NCBI GenBank assembly: GCA_025994075.1
Contig: JAMQGV010000024.1
Location: forward strand, 124,001-188,000
DNA length: 64,000 nucleotides
Source: Vicinamibacteria bacterium
GTDB lineage: Bacteria > Acidobacteriota > Vicinamibacteria > Fen-336
Direction of reading: 5' to 3'
In this document: piece by piece, positions 27,768 through 34,855 of the stretch
Layout of the letters: every line of letters begins with the position of its first letter
Numbering within the stretch: position 1 is the stretch's first letter
The notes under the pieces: model-generated
The model's database searches: none
The model's input: only the letters and a program-made list of their open reading frames with translations
What the model was told of the DNA's origin: nothing
Position numbers and translations under genes: made by a program

Positions 27768-27793
27768 AGCCCCCGCCTCGGTCGGCGGGGGCT
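27768..27793 (-). terminator. Strong hairpin terminator after the small membrane protein gene
   Basis: AGCCCCCGCC-TCGGTC-GGCGGGGGCT (plus-strand order) is a perfect 10-bp stem, 37 bases past the stop of the 98-residue protein gene. The 110-base gap around it otherwise holds only the serine hydrolase leader. Confidence 0.7.
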
Positions 27794-27829
27794 CCACGCG
27801 GCGCGCAGATGCGCGGAGGCGGCCGCTCT

Positions 27830-28126
27830 CTAGCGCTCCTGCTCCTGGGGCACGGGGCGGGCGGGGGTGCGGCGCAGCATGCGGCCGGCGGCGAGCATCC
27901 CCTGCTGCATCACCATCGCGATGCCGATGAAGGGCAGGAACATCACGAACAGGGCGCCCATCACGGGGGCCAGCAGCAGCAGCGCGAAGGCCGGGATGCG
28001 GTAGAAGACCTCGCCGGCGTGCCCGGGCAGCGTCTCGCCGTCTTCCGCGAGCGTCAGGATCTGCCACTGCGCCATCCGCCAGTAGAAGCCCGCCTTCACC
28101 GTGTCGCCCGCCTGCCGCTTCAGCAT
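27830..28126 (-). CDS. Small membrane protein of unknown family, copy 2 of a tandem pair
   Basis: The 98-residue protein is not recognised. An N-terminal amphipathic part (KAGFYWRMAQWQILTLAEDG) and a GETLPG turn lead into two hydrophobic segments (about 44-64 and 65-85, IPAFALLLLAPVMG and MFLPFIGIAMVM). A basic tail ends it. It is closely similar to the adjacent upstream gene over the entire length, so the two arose by duplication. GAGGAGA lies upstream of the ATG. The Phe/Trp-rich N-terminus could lie on the inner leaflet. No function can be given. Confidence 0.75.
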   Translation of the reverse strand: MLKRQAGDTVKAGFYWRMAQWQILTLAEDGETLPGHAGEVFYRIPAFALLLLAPVMGALFVMFLPFIGIAMVMQQGMLAAGRMLRRTPARPVPQEQER

Positions 28127-28169
28127 GATCGTTTCTCCTCGAGTTCCTGTGGTTCCTGGTGATCCGTCG

Positions 28170-28472
28170 CTACCGGCCCTGTTCCTTCGGCGCCGGGCCC
28201 GACTCCTCGGCGGTCTTGTGGACCGCGCGGAACGCCGCCCGCACCGCGTGCTGCAGCACGATCGCGACGCCGACGAAGGGCAGGAAGATCACGAACAGCC
28301 CGCCCATGATCGGGGCCAGCAGCAGCATCAGCAGCGCCGGGATCCGGAGGTAGGGCTCGCCCGCGTTGCCCGGCAGCGTCTCGCCGTTCTCGGCGATCGT
28401 CACGATCTGCCAGTGCGCCATCCGCCAGTAGAAGCCCGCCTTGACCGCCTCGCCCGCCTGTCGCCGTGCCAT
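28170..28472 (-). CDS. Small membrane protein of unknown family, copy 1 of a tandem pair
   Basis: The 100-residue paralogue of the next gene shares ARRQAGEAVKAGFYWRMA, GETLPGNAGE and the two hydrophobic stretches (LLMLLLAPIMGGLFVIFLPF). ATG at 28472 is chosen over an upstream in-frame start at 28523 because GGGAGGACGAG directly precedes it and the similarity to its neighbour begins here. The two genes are 43 bases apart and likely form one transcript ending at the 27768 hairpin. Confidence 0.75.
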   Translation of the reverse strand: MARRQAGEAVKAGFYWRMAHWQIVTIAENGETLPGNAGEPYLRIPALLMLLLAPIMGGLFVIFLPFVGVAIVLQHAVRAAFRAVHKTAEESGPAPKEQGR

Positions 28473-28522
28473 CTCGTCCTCCCTTGTTGCCCGTAATGTG
28501 CGCCTCGGCGGGGCTCGGGGCA

Positions 28523-28538
28523 TCGGGTGAACACCCGA
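28523..28538. terminator. Small hairpin in the gap before the small membrane protein pair
   Basis: TCGGGTG-AA-CACCCGA forms an inverted repeat in the 159-base space between the ABC transporter stop and the small-protein gene. It probably ends the ABC operon transcript. The rest of this space is GC-rich with no ORF or promoter I can call with confidence. Confidence 0.35.
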
Positions 28539-28631
28539 GGCCGCCCCGGGACGATTCCCGAGGGAGAGCGGGTGCGAGTCCGGAGCCGCGACTTTCGGGG
28601 CGCGAGGCGCGCCGGCGGGGCTGGTTCGCGC

Positions 28632-30446
28632 TCAGCCCGCCGGAGCCGGTGCGGGGGGCGCAGCCGGGACCGGGGCCAGCTCCTGGTCCTTGTACTGGAG
28701 CTGGTACAGCCGCCAGTAGAGGCCGCGCTGGGCCAGCAGCTCGCGGTGGCTGCCGCGCTCGCGGATGCGGCCCTTGTGCATCACCAGGATCTCGTCCACG
28801 TGCTGGATCGTCGACAGCCGGTGGGCGATCACGATGGCGGTGCGCCCGCGCAGCAGCGTGCGCAGCGCGTCCTGGATCAACTGCTCCGTCTCGGTGTCGA
28901 CGGACGAGGTCGCCTCGTCCAGGATCAGCACCTTCGGGTCGTGGGCCAGCGCGCGGGCGAAGCTCAGCAGCTGCTTCTGGCCGACCGACAGCGTCGAGCC
29001 GCGCTCCTTCACCTCGGCGTCGTAGCCGCCGGGCAGCTCCGCGATGAAGCGGTGGGCGTGGACCGCCTCCGCGGCCGAGCGCACCCGCTCGTCGGAGATC
29101 GGGGAGCCGAGCCGGATGTTGGAGGCGATCGTGCCCGAGGCGAGGTGCACGTCCTGCAGCACCAGCGCCAGCGACCGCCGCAGCTCCGCCGGGTCGAGCT
29201 CCCGCACGTCGACCCCGTCGAAGGTGACGCGGCCCTGCTGCACGTCGTAGAAGCGCGCGAGCAGGCTGATCACCGAGGTCTTGCCGGCGCCGGTGGCGCC
29301 GACGAGGGCGACGGAGCGGCCGGGCTCGACCGTGAACGAGACGTCGCGCAGGACCGGGTGCGCGGGGTCGTAGCCGAAGGTCACGCCCTCGAACGCCACC
29401 CGGCCCCGGGGCTCGTCCAGCGCGCGGGGAGCCGGCGGGGCGACCACCTGCGGCTTCGTGTCGAGCAGGGTGAAGATGCGCTCGGCCGAGGCCATCGCCG
29501 CCTGCAGCACGTTGAACTTCTCGGACAGGTCGGAGATCGGCCGCCAGAAGCGCTCGGAGTACTGGACGAAGGCGACCAGCGCGCCGAGCGTCAGCGCGTC
29601 TCCCAGCACGCGGCCGCCGCCGTAGAGCAGGATCAGCGCGATGCCGATCGCGGCCAGCAGGTCGATCGCCGGGTAGAACACCGCGTAGTAGAAGAGCGCC
29701 CGCATGTTGACGTCGGCGTGCTCGCGGTTGATCGCGGCGAAGCCCCCGAGGTTCTTCGCCTCGCGGCCGAAGAGCTGGACGACGCTCATCCCGGCCAGGT
29801 TCTCCTGCAGGTTGGCGTTCATCGCCGCCACCTTCTGGCGCACCTCGCGGAAGGCGTCGCGGGCGCCCTTGCGGAACCAGTTGGTGACCAGGAAGAACGG
29901 CGGCAGCACCGCGAAGGTGACGAGCGCGAGGCGCCAGTCGAGCCAGAGCAGCACGCCCATGATGCCGAACAGCGTGAACAGGTCGCCGAACACGGTGACG
30001 ATGCCGGAGGTGAACAGCTCGTTGACGGCGTCGACGTCGGTGGTCACCCGCGTCATCAGGCGCCCGACCGGGTTCCTGTCGAAGTGGGCGACGTGCAGCC
30101 GCTGCAGGTGCGCGAACAGCTCGCGGCGCAGGTCGAGCATCACCTCCTGGCCGGTCATCTGCAGCACGTAGACCTGGCCGAAGCGCACGGCGAAGGCGCA
30201 GACCAGGGTGAGAGCGTAGAGCGCGGCGACGCCGAGCAGGCCGGCCGCGTCGCCTTTCGCGATGTGCTCGTCGATCGCCCGCTTGGTGAGCAGCGGCCCC
30301 ACCAGGTCGAGCGCCGCCATCAGCACGATCAGCAGGAACGAGACGAGCATCGCCAGCCGGTACGGCCGCAGGTACCGGAGCAGGCGCAGCAGCAGCCGCC
30401 AGTCGTAGCGGGTGGTGACGACGTCGTCGTCGGGGGCCGCGCTCAC
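28632..30446 (-). CDS. ABC exporter half-transporter with degenerate signature motif (heterodimer subunit B)
   Basis: The 604-residue protein has a six-helix exporter domain (about 30-310) and an ATPase domain (about 348-580). Walker A is GATGAGKTS (about 383-391). The signature reads LSVGQ (about 486-490) rather than LSGGQ. Walker B is ILDEATSSVD with the catalytic Glu at about 511. The GTG start lies in GTGA with the stop of the partner gene. Pairing with a subunit that has the opposite defects shows a heterodimeric type IV exporter like BmrCD or TmrAB. It probably exports a drug, lipid or peptide. Confidence 0.93.
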   Translation of the reverse strand: MSAAPDDDVVTTRYDWRLLLRLLRYLRPYRLAMLVSFLLIVLMAALDLVGPLLTKRAIDEHIAKGDAAGLLGVAALYALTLVCAFAVRFGQVYVLQMTGQEVMLDLRRELFAHLQRLHVAHFDRNPVGRLMTRVTTDVDAVNELFTSGIVTVFGDLFTLFGIMGVLLWLDWRLALVTFAVLPPFFLVTNWFRKGARDAFREVRQKVAAMNANLQENLAGMSVVQLFGREAKNLGGFAAINREHADVNMRALFYYAVFYPAIDLLAAIGIALILLYGGGRVLGDALTLGALVAFVQYSERFWRPISDLSEKFNVLQAAMASAERIFTLLDTKPQVVAPPAPRALDEPRGRVAFEGVTFGYDPAHPVLRDVSFTVEPGRSVALVGATGAGKTSVISLLARFYDVQQGRVTFDGVDVRELDPAELRRSLALVLQDVHLASGTIASNIRLGSPISDERVRSAAEAVHAHRFIAELPGGYDAEVKERGSTLSVGQKQLLSFARALAHDPKVLILDEATSSVDTETEQLIQDALRTLLRGRTAIVIAHRLSTIQHVDEILVMHKGRIRERGSHRELLAQRGLYWRLYQLQYKDQELAPVPAAPPAPAPAG

Positions 30447-32191
30447 GCGGTGGCCGCCTCCACCTCGGCCTCGAGCTGCTGGCGCCGAGCGAGCCGCGCG
30501 TAGGGCCCGCCGCGGAGCAGCAGCTCGTCGTGGCGGCCGCGCTCGACGATGCGGCCCTCGTCCAGCACGACGATCAGGTCGGCGTCGCGCACCGTGGAGA
30601 CGCGGTGGGAGACGAGGAACGTGGTGCCGCTCGCGCGGCCGCGGCGCGCCCGCAGCCCCTGCAGGATCTCCTCCTCCGTCTGGGTGTCGACCGCCGACAG
30701 CGCGTCGTCGAGCACGAGGATCCGCGGGTCCGCGGCCAGCGCGCGGGCCAGCGCCGCGCGCTGCTTCTGGCCGCCGGACAGGGTCAGCCCGCGCTCGCCG
30801 AGCCGCGTCTCGTAGCCCAGCGGGAAGTCGATCACGTCCTTGTCGAGCCGGGCCACGGCCGCCGCCTCGCGGGCGCGCTCCGCCGTGCCCGGCCGCGGCG
30901 AGAAGGCGACGTTGGCGAGCAGCGTGTCGGAGAACAGGAAGCTCTCCTGCGGCACGAAGCCGATCGCGTCGCGCAGCGCCCGCAGCGGCCAGTCGCGGAC
31001 CTCGACGCCGTCCACGAACAGCGTGCCCGGCGGCGCCTCGTGCAGCCGCGGGATCAGGTTGACGAGCGTGCTCTTGCCGGAGCCGGTGGGCCCGACGATC
31101 GCGACCAGCGAGCCCGGCGCCACGTGCAGGTCGATGCCGTGCAGCACGGGCCGCCCCGGCTCGTAGCCGAAGTCGAGCCCGCGGAAGTGGACCTCGCCGC
31201 GCAGCTCCGGCGCCGGCGCTCGCCCCGCGTCGGCGAAGGTCTCGGGCTCGTCCAGGATCTCGTGGATGCGGCCGAGCGAGGCCTCGCCGCGCTCGAACAG
31301 GTTGACCACCCAGCCGAGCGCGATCATCGGCCAGTGCAGCATCGCCAGGTAGGCGCCGAAGGCGACGAACTCGCCGAGGGTGATGCTGCCGGCGATCACC
31401 ATCCGCCCGCCGACGTAGAGCACGAGCACGGTGCCCGCGCCCATCAGCAGCTGGATGCCGGGGTAGAGCGCGCCGTAGGTGCGGACCAGCGCCCGGTTGC
31501 GCTCGCGGTACTCGCGGTTGGCGGCCTCGAAGCGCTCGCTCTCGTGGGCCTCCTGCACGTAGGCGCGCACGACGCGGGCGCCGGTCAGGTTCTCCTGGAC
31601 CAGCACGTTGATCGACGCGAGCTGCTCCTGGGCGCGCTCGTAGAGGTCGTGGATCTTCCGCCCGTAGTGGCGGACCAGCACCGAGACGAGCAGCAGCGGG
31701 AAGAGCGCCAGCGCCAGCAGCCGCGGGCTGATGGTGGCCATGAAGGCGAGGGTGCCCGCGAACGTGGCCAGCGTGTTGGCCGTGTACATGATGCCGGGAC
31801 CGAGCACCATGCGCACCGCCGACATGTCGTTGGTGGCGCGGCTCATCACGTCGCCGATGCGGTGGCGCTGGTACCAGTCCGGCCCCAGCCGGCACAGGTG
31901 GGCGAAGAGGTCGTTGCGCAGCTCGTACTCGACCTCGCGGCTGATCCCGATCAGCACCATCCGCATCTGGTAGCGGAAGACGCCCTCGGCCGCCGCGAGC
32001 GCCACGATCAGCGCGGCGTACAGGCCCAGCTTGCGGTACGACAGCTCGGCGGCGAGGTCGTCGATCGCGTGGCGCAGCACCCAGGGTGCCGCCACCGAGA
32101 ACAGGGCGGTGACGAGCAGGCAGGCGAGGCCGAGGAGCAGCGCGCCGCGGTGCGCACGCAGCCGCGGCAGCAGGCGGCGGAGGTGCTTCAG
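30443..32191 (-). CDS. ABC exporter half-transporter with Asp at the catalytic Glu position (heterodimer subunit A, apparent CTG start)
   Basis: The 582-residue protein has the exporter membrane domain (about 18-300) and an ATPase domain with Walker A GPTGSGKST (about 367-375). The signature is canonical LSGGQ (about 471-475). Walker B is ILVLDDALSAVD, where Asp496 replaces the catalytic Glu. That is the pattern of the degenerate-site subunit in heterodimeric exporters. The frame has no ATG/GTG/TTG ahead of the first helix; CTG at 32191 overlaps the metallopeptidase stop as CTGA and gives the normal N-terminus. The first conventional start would fall inside helix 1. Confidence 0.92.
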   Translation of the reverse strand: MKHLRRLLPRLRAHRGALLLGLACLLVTALFSVAAPWVLRHAIDDLAAELSYRKLGLYAALIVALAAAEGVFRYQMRMVLIGISREVEYELRNDLFAHLCRLGPDWYQRHRIGDVMSRATNDMSAVRMVLGPGIMYTANTLATFAGTLAFMATISPRLLALALFPLLLVSVLVRHYGRKIHDLYERAQEQLASINVLVQENLTGARVVRAYVQEAHESERFEAANREYRERNRALVRTYGALYPGIQLLMGAGTVLVLYVGGRMVIAGSITLGEFVAFGAYLAMLHWPMIALGWVVNLFERGEASLGRIHEILDEPETFADAGRAPAPELRGEVHFRGLDFGYEPGRPVLHGIDLHVAPGSLVAIVGPTGSGKSTLVNLIPRLHEAPPGTLFVDGVEVRDWPLRALRDAIGFVPQESFLFSDTLLANVAFSPRPGTAERAREAAAVARLDKDVIDFPLGYETRLGERGLTLSGGQKQRAALARALAADPRILVLDDALSAVDTQTEEEILQGLRARRGRASGTTFLVSHRVSTVRDADLIVVLDEGRIVERGRHDELLLRGGPYARLARRQQLEAEVEAATA

Positions 32192-32931
32192 CGCCGGCGC
32201 CGCTCCATCGCCGTCGCCAGCCGCACCAGGTGCGAGAGGTTGGTCTTCTCCCAGTGCAGGGCCTGGCGGTGCTGCGGGTAGCGGGCCTCGGCCTCGCGGA
32301 AGGCGCGCGAGTGGTACACGGTGCGCCCGGCGGCGTCGGGCACGCCGCCCATGTGGTGGTGCAGCATCTCGTGGTAGACGACGCTCTCCACGAAGTAGCG
32401 CGGCACCTCGCTCCGGTCCAGCACCGGGTGCACGCGGATCAGCCCCAGCACGGGATCGTAGGAGCCGAAGGTGATGCCGCCGCGCCGGGCGCGACCGCCG
32501 CCGCGGCCCCAGGTGATCGGCACCCGCAGCCCGCCGCCGAAGAAGCGGCGGTTGAGCGCCTCGAACACCTCGCGCAGGTCGTAGGCGGCGCCCTCCGGCC
32601 GCAGCGCCGGCATCCGCCGCGGCGCCTTGCGCACGCGGTGCAGGTTGTCGTTCATGAAGCGGCGGATGCAGCCCTCGCCCGCGCGGGTGCGGCGGCGCAG
32701 CGAGCGGGCCAGCGCGCGCACCACCTCGAGCGGCGCGTGCAGGAACATGCGGTGCAGCCGCAGCTCGACGCCGGCGGCGTGGCGCCGGAACGAGAGCAGC
32801 ACCGAGCGATTGTCGGTCAGCGTCAGGCTCACCGGGCGCAGCGCCTCGTTGGCGAGCACCGCCTCCAGGCTGGAGGCGTCCCACAGCGGGGCCTCGTCGA
32901 ACGGCAGCGCGAGCTGTTGGAGCGGCGACAC
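32188..32931 (-). CDS. SprT-like zinc metallopeptidase domain protein
   Basis: The 247-residue protein has the zinc motif HEMLHH (HExxH) near residue 185 in VVYHEMLHHHMGG. Its SprT-type preceding region (FEALNRRFFGGGL, ITWGRGGGRARRGGITFGSYDP) matches the Spartan/SprT family. SprT-like enzymes degrade proteins crosslinked to DNA; for bacterial members the role is mostly unproven. The N-terminal ~100 residues include an Arg-rich helix set. GTG at 32931 is the first codon of the frame with family-like sequence. Position ahead of the ABC genes does not suggest a shared role. Confidence 0.85.
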   Translation of the reverse strand: MSPLQQLALPFDEAPLWDASSLEAVLANEALRPVSLTLTDNRSVLLSFRRHAAGVELRLHRMFLHAPLEVVRALARSLRRRTRAGEGCIRRFMNDNLHRVRKAPRRMPALRPEGAAYDLREVFEALNRRFFGGGLRVPITWGRGGGRARRGGITFGSYDPVLGLIRVHPVLDRSEVPRYFVESVVYHEMLHHHMGGVPDAAGRTVYHSRAFREAEARYPQHRQALHWEKTNLSHLVRLATAMERRRR

Positions 32932-32986
32932 CGACTATCTCCCGGGATTGGCGACCGGCCGAGAATGGCGCGAGGGCTTCACGGAG

Positions 32987-33640
32987 TCAACCCCGCCGCG
33001 CCATCGGCACGTAGTACTGGGTGCCGCGCCCGAGCGAGCGCAGTTGCCGCACCAGGTCGTCGACGTCCTCGTCGCGCTCGGCGAAGTCGACCTCGGCGGT
33101 GTTGACGACCAGCAGCGGCGTGGCGGAGTAGTGGAAGAAGTAGTGGCTGTAGGCGCGGTTGACCTCGGCCAGGTATTCCTCCGACAGCGATTTTTCCTCC
33201 ACCCGGCCGCGGCGCCGGATGCGCTTCATCAGCACGTCGGTCGGGGCCTGCAGGTAGATGACGAGGTCGGGCTTCGGCACGCCCGCCTCGAGCAGCGCCC
33301 ACAGCTTCTCGAACAGCAGGAGCTCGGAGTCGTCGAGGTTCAGGTACGCGAACAGCCGGCTCTTCTCGAACACGTAGTCGGCGAGCGTCGCCTGCTCGAA
33401 CAGCCGGCGCTGCTGCAGCTCCTGCTGCTGCCGGTAGCGGGAGAGCAGGAAGAACAGCTCGACCTGGAAGCTGGCGCCGGGGGCCTGGTCGTAGAACGGG
33501 CGCAGGAACGGGTTCTCGCCCCAGTCCTCGAGCACCTTGTTGGCGTTCAGGCGCTCGGCGAGGCGGTCGCACAGCGTGCTCTTGCCGACCCCGATCGGGC
33601 CTTCGACCGCGACGTACTGGAAGCGCAGCGGCTCAGCCAC
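32987..33640 (-). CDS. Deoxynucleoside kinase family protein
   Basis: The 217-residue kinase has the P-loop VEGPIGVGKST (about 13-23). The family tract DYVFEKSRLFAYLNL and the lid region RIRRRGRVEEKS (RxRxR type) follow. It phosphorylates deoxyadenosine, deoxyguanosine or another deoxynucleoside in salvage. The GTG start overlaps the folK stop by eight bases. folK-dGK order is frequent in several phyla. The specific nucleoside cannot be told. Confidence 0.9.
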   Translation of the reverse strand: MAEPLRFQYVAVEGPIGVGKSTLCDRLAERLNANKVLEDWGENPFLRPFYDQAPGASFQVELFFLLSRYRQQQELQQRRLFEQATLADYVFEKSRLFAYLNLDDSELLLFEKLWALLEAGVPKPDLVIYLQAPTDVLMKRIRRRGRVEEKSLSEEYLAEVNRAYSHYFFHYSATPLLVVNTAEVDFAERDEDVDDLVRQLRSLGRGTQYYVPMARRG

Positions 33641-34130
33641 GCGGTGCCTCCAGGCGGCGCACCGCGCCGCTGTCCGGGCAGCGCGCGAGCAGCTCGCGCA
33701 CCGTGAGCCCCAGCCGCGGGTGCACGGCGTCGGCGGCGATCTCGCACAGGGGCACGAGCACGAAGCGGCGCTCGTGCAGCCGCGGGTGCGGCACGCTGAG
33801 GCCCGGCTCGTCGAGCACGCGCGCCCCCCACAGCAGCAGGTCGACGTCGAGCGTGCGCGGGCCCCAGCGCTCGCGGCGCAGCCGGCCGCGCGCCGACTCG
33901 ATCGCCAGGCAGGCCGCCAGCGCCTCGCGCGGCGGCAGCTCGGTGTGCACGCAGAGCGCCTGGTTGAGGTACGGGCCCTGCTCGGGCCCGCCGACCGGGT
34001 CGGTCTCGTAGACGGCGCTCTCGCGCAGCAGGCGCAGGCCCAGCCGCGGCAGCCCGGCGCGGGCCGCGGCGAGGTGGCCCTCGCGGTCGCCCAGGTTGGA
34101 GCCGATCGCCAGCAGGAGCTGTTCCACCAC
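33633..34130 (-). CDS. folK: 2-amino-4-hydroxy-6-hydroxymethyldihydropteridine pyrophosphokinase
   Basis: The 165-residue HPPK of folate biosynthesis shows IGSNLGDREGHL at the N-terminus. The metal/ATP signature RWGPRTLDVDLLLWG (with the two Asp residues) and VPHPRLHERRFVL follow. It transfers pyrophosphate from ATP to the pterin. The start is one of two adjacent GTG codons (34130 or 34127). No Shine-Dalgarno is clear. It is divergent from fadR, and the 80-base gap holds the fadR promoter. Confidence 0.94.
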   Translation of the reverse strand: MVEQLLLAIGSNLGDREGHLAAARAGLPRLGLRLLRESAVYETDPVGGPEQGPYLNQALCVHTELPPREALAACLAIESARGRLRRERWGPRTLDVDLLLWGARVLDEPGLSVPHPRLHERRFVLVPLCEIAADAVHPRLGLTVRELLARCPDSGAVRRLEAPRG

Positions 34131-34164
34131 CAGGGCCGCTACGGTAGCACCAGGGCACGGGGCC

Positions 34165-34194
34165 TTGACAGCCGCCGCGGCTGCCCTCAATACT
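34165..34194 (+). promoter_or_regulatory. Promoter of the fadR-fadD-fadN-fadA-fadE operon
   Basis: A perfect TTGACA (34165-34170), an 18-base spacer and AATACT (34189-34194, 4 of 6). Transcription should begin near 34201, inside the FadR box, leaving a leader of only about 10 bases. Confidence 0.65.
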
Positions 34195-34211
34195 GAATGA
34201 CGGTTCATTCA
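34194..34211 (+). promoter_or_regulatory. FadR box (operator) at the fadR start
   Basis: TGAATGACGGTTCATTCA is a perfect palindrome of TGAATGA and TCATTCA around four bases. It equals the published Bacillus subtilis FadR box pattern TGAATGA-N4-TCATTCA. It covers the end of the -10, the predicted +1 and the A of the fadR ATG, so binding would block initiation directly. Confidence 0.85.
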
Positions 34212-34855
34212 TGGCCCGACGCAGAAGCGACGACAAGCGCGAGCGGATCCTGCAGGCGGCGATCAAGGTGTTCGCCCGCAAGGGCTACTTCGCCGCCCGC
34301 GTCAGCGAGATCGCGCGCAAGGCCGACGTCGCCGACGGCACCATCTATCTCTACTTCGAGAGCAAGGAGGACCTGCTCGTCTCGCTGTTCGACACGGTGA
34401 TGAAGGAGCACATCGAGCAGGCCCGCGCCGAGCTGCTCTCCGCGCCGACCGTGCACGACAAGCTGCGCGTGATCGCGCTTCACCACCTGCGCGCGATGGG
34501 CCAGAACCGCGACCTGGCGATCGTGTTCCAGGTCGAGCTGCGGCAGTCGACCAAGTTCATGGAGCGCTTCACGGCCTCCTGGCTGCAGGACTACTTCGCG
34601 CTGATGGGAGCGGTGATCGAGGAGGGACAGAACGACGGCAGCCTGCGCCCCGAGCTGCCGCGCAAGGTCGTGGTCAAGGCGCTGTTCGGCGCCCTCGACG
34701 AGATGGTCACCTCGTGGGTGCTGTCCCGCCGCGACTATGATCTCGAGAAGCTCGCGGCGCCGGTCGTCGACCTGTTCCTGAAGGGCGCCGCGTCCACCCG
34801 AGTTGCCACCCGCCGCCCGGCCCCGGCCGCGGCGGCGGCCCAGGGGGCGCGATGA
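34211..34855 (+). CDS. fadR: TetR-family fatty-acid degradation repressor, FadR (YsiA) type
   Basis: The 214-residue protein has an N-terminal helix-turn-helix (RVSEIARKADVADGTIYLYF). Its ligand domain shares blocks with B. subtilis FadR from memory: LAIVFQVELRQS and a TSWVLSRRDYDLEKL-type end. It should repress the operon and release DNA on binding long-chain acyl-CoA. The operator overlaps its own start codon, so it is autoregulated. No Shine-Dalgarno exists; the mRNA is almost leaderless. A Thr/Pro/Ala-rich 15-residue tail is added compared with Bacillus. The stop overlaps fadD by ATGA. Confidence 0.92.
   Translation: MARRRSDDKRERILQAAIKVFARKGYFAARVSEIARKADVADGTIYLYFESKEDLLVSLFDTVMKEHIEQARAELLSAPTVHDKLRVIALHHLRAMGQNRDLAIVFQVELRQSTKFMERFTASWLQDYFALMGAVIEEGQNDGSLRPELPRKVVVKALFGALDEMVTSWVLSRRDYDLEKLAAPVVDLFLKGAASTRVATRRPAPAAAAAQGAR

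Noticed and set aside
28551..28600. tRNA-like T-loop sequence (GGGTGCGAGTCCGG)
   Set aside because: No acceptor, D or anticodon stem can be paired around it, and the T-loop lacks the usual TTC.
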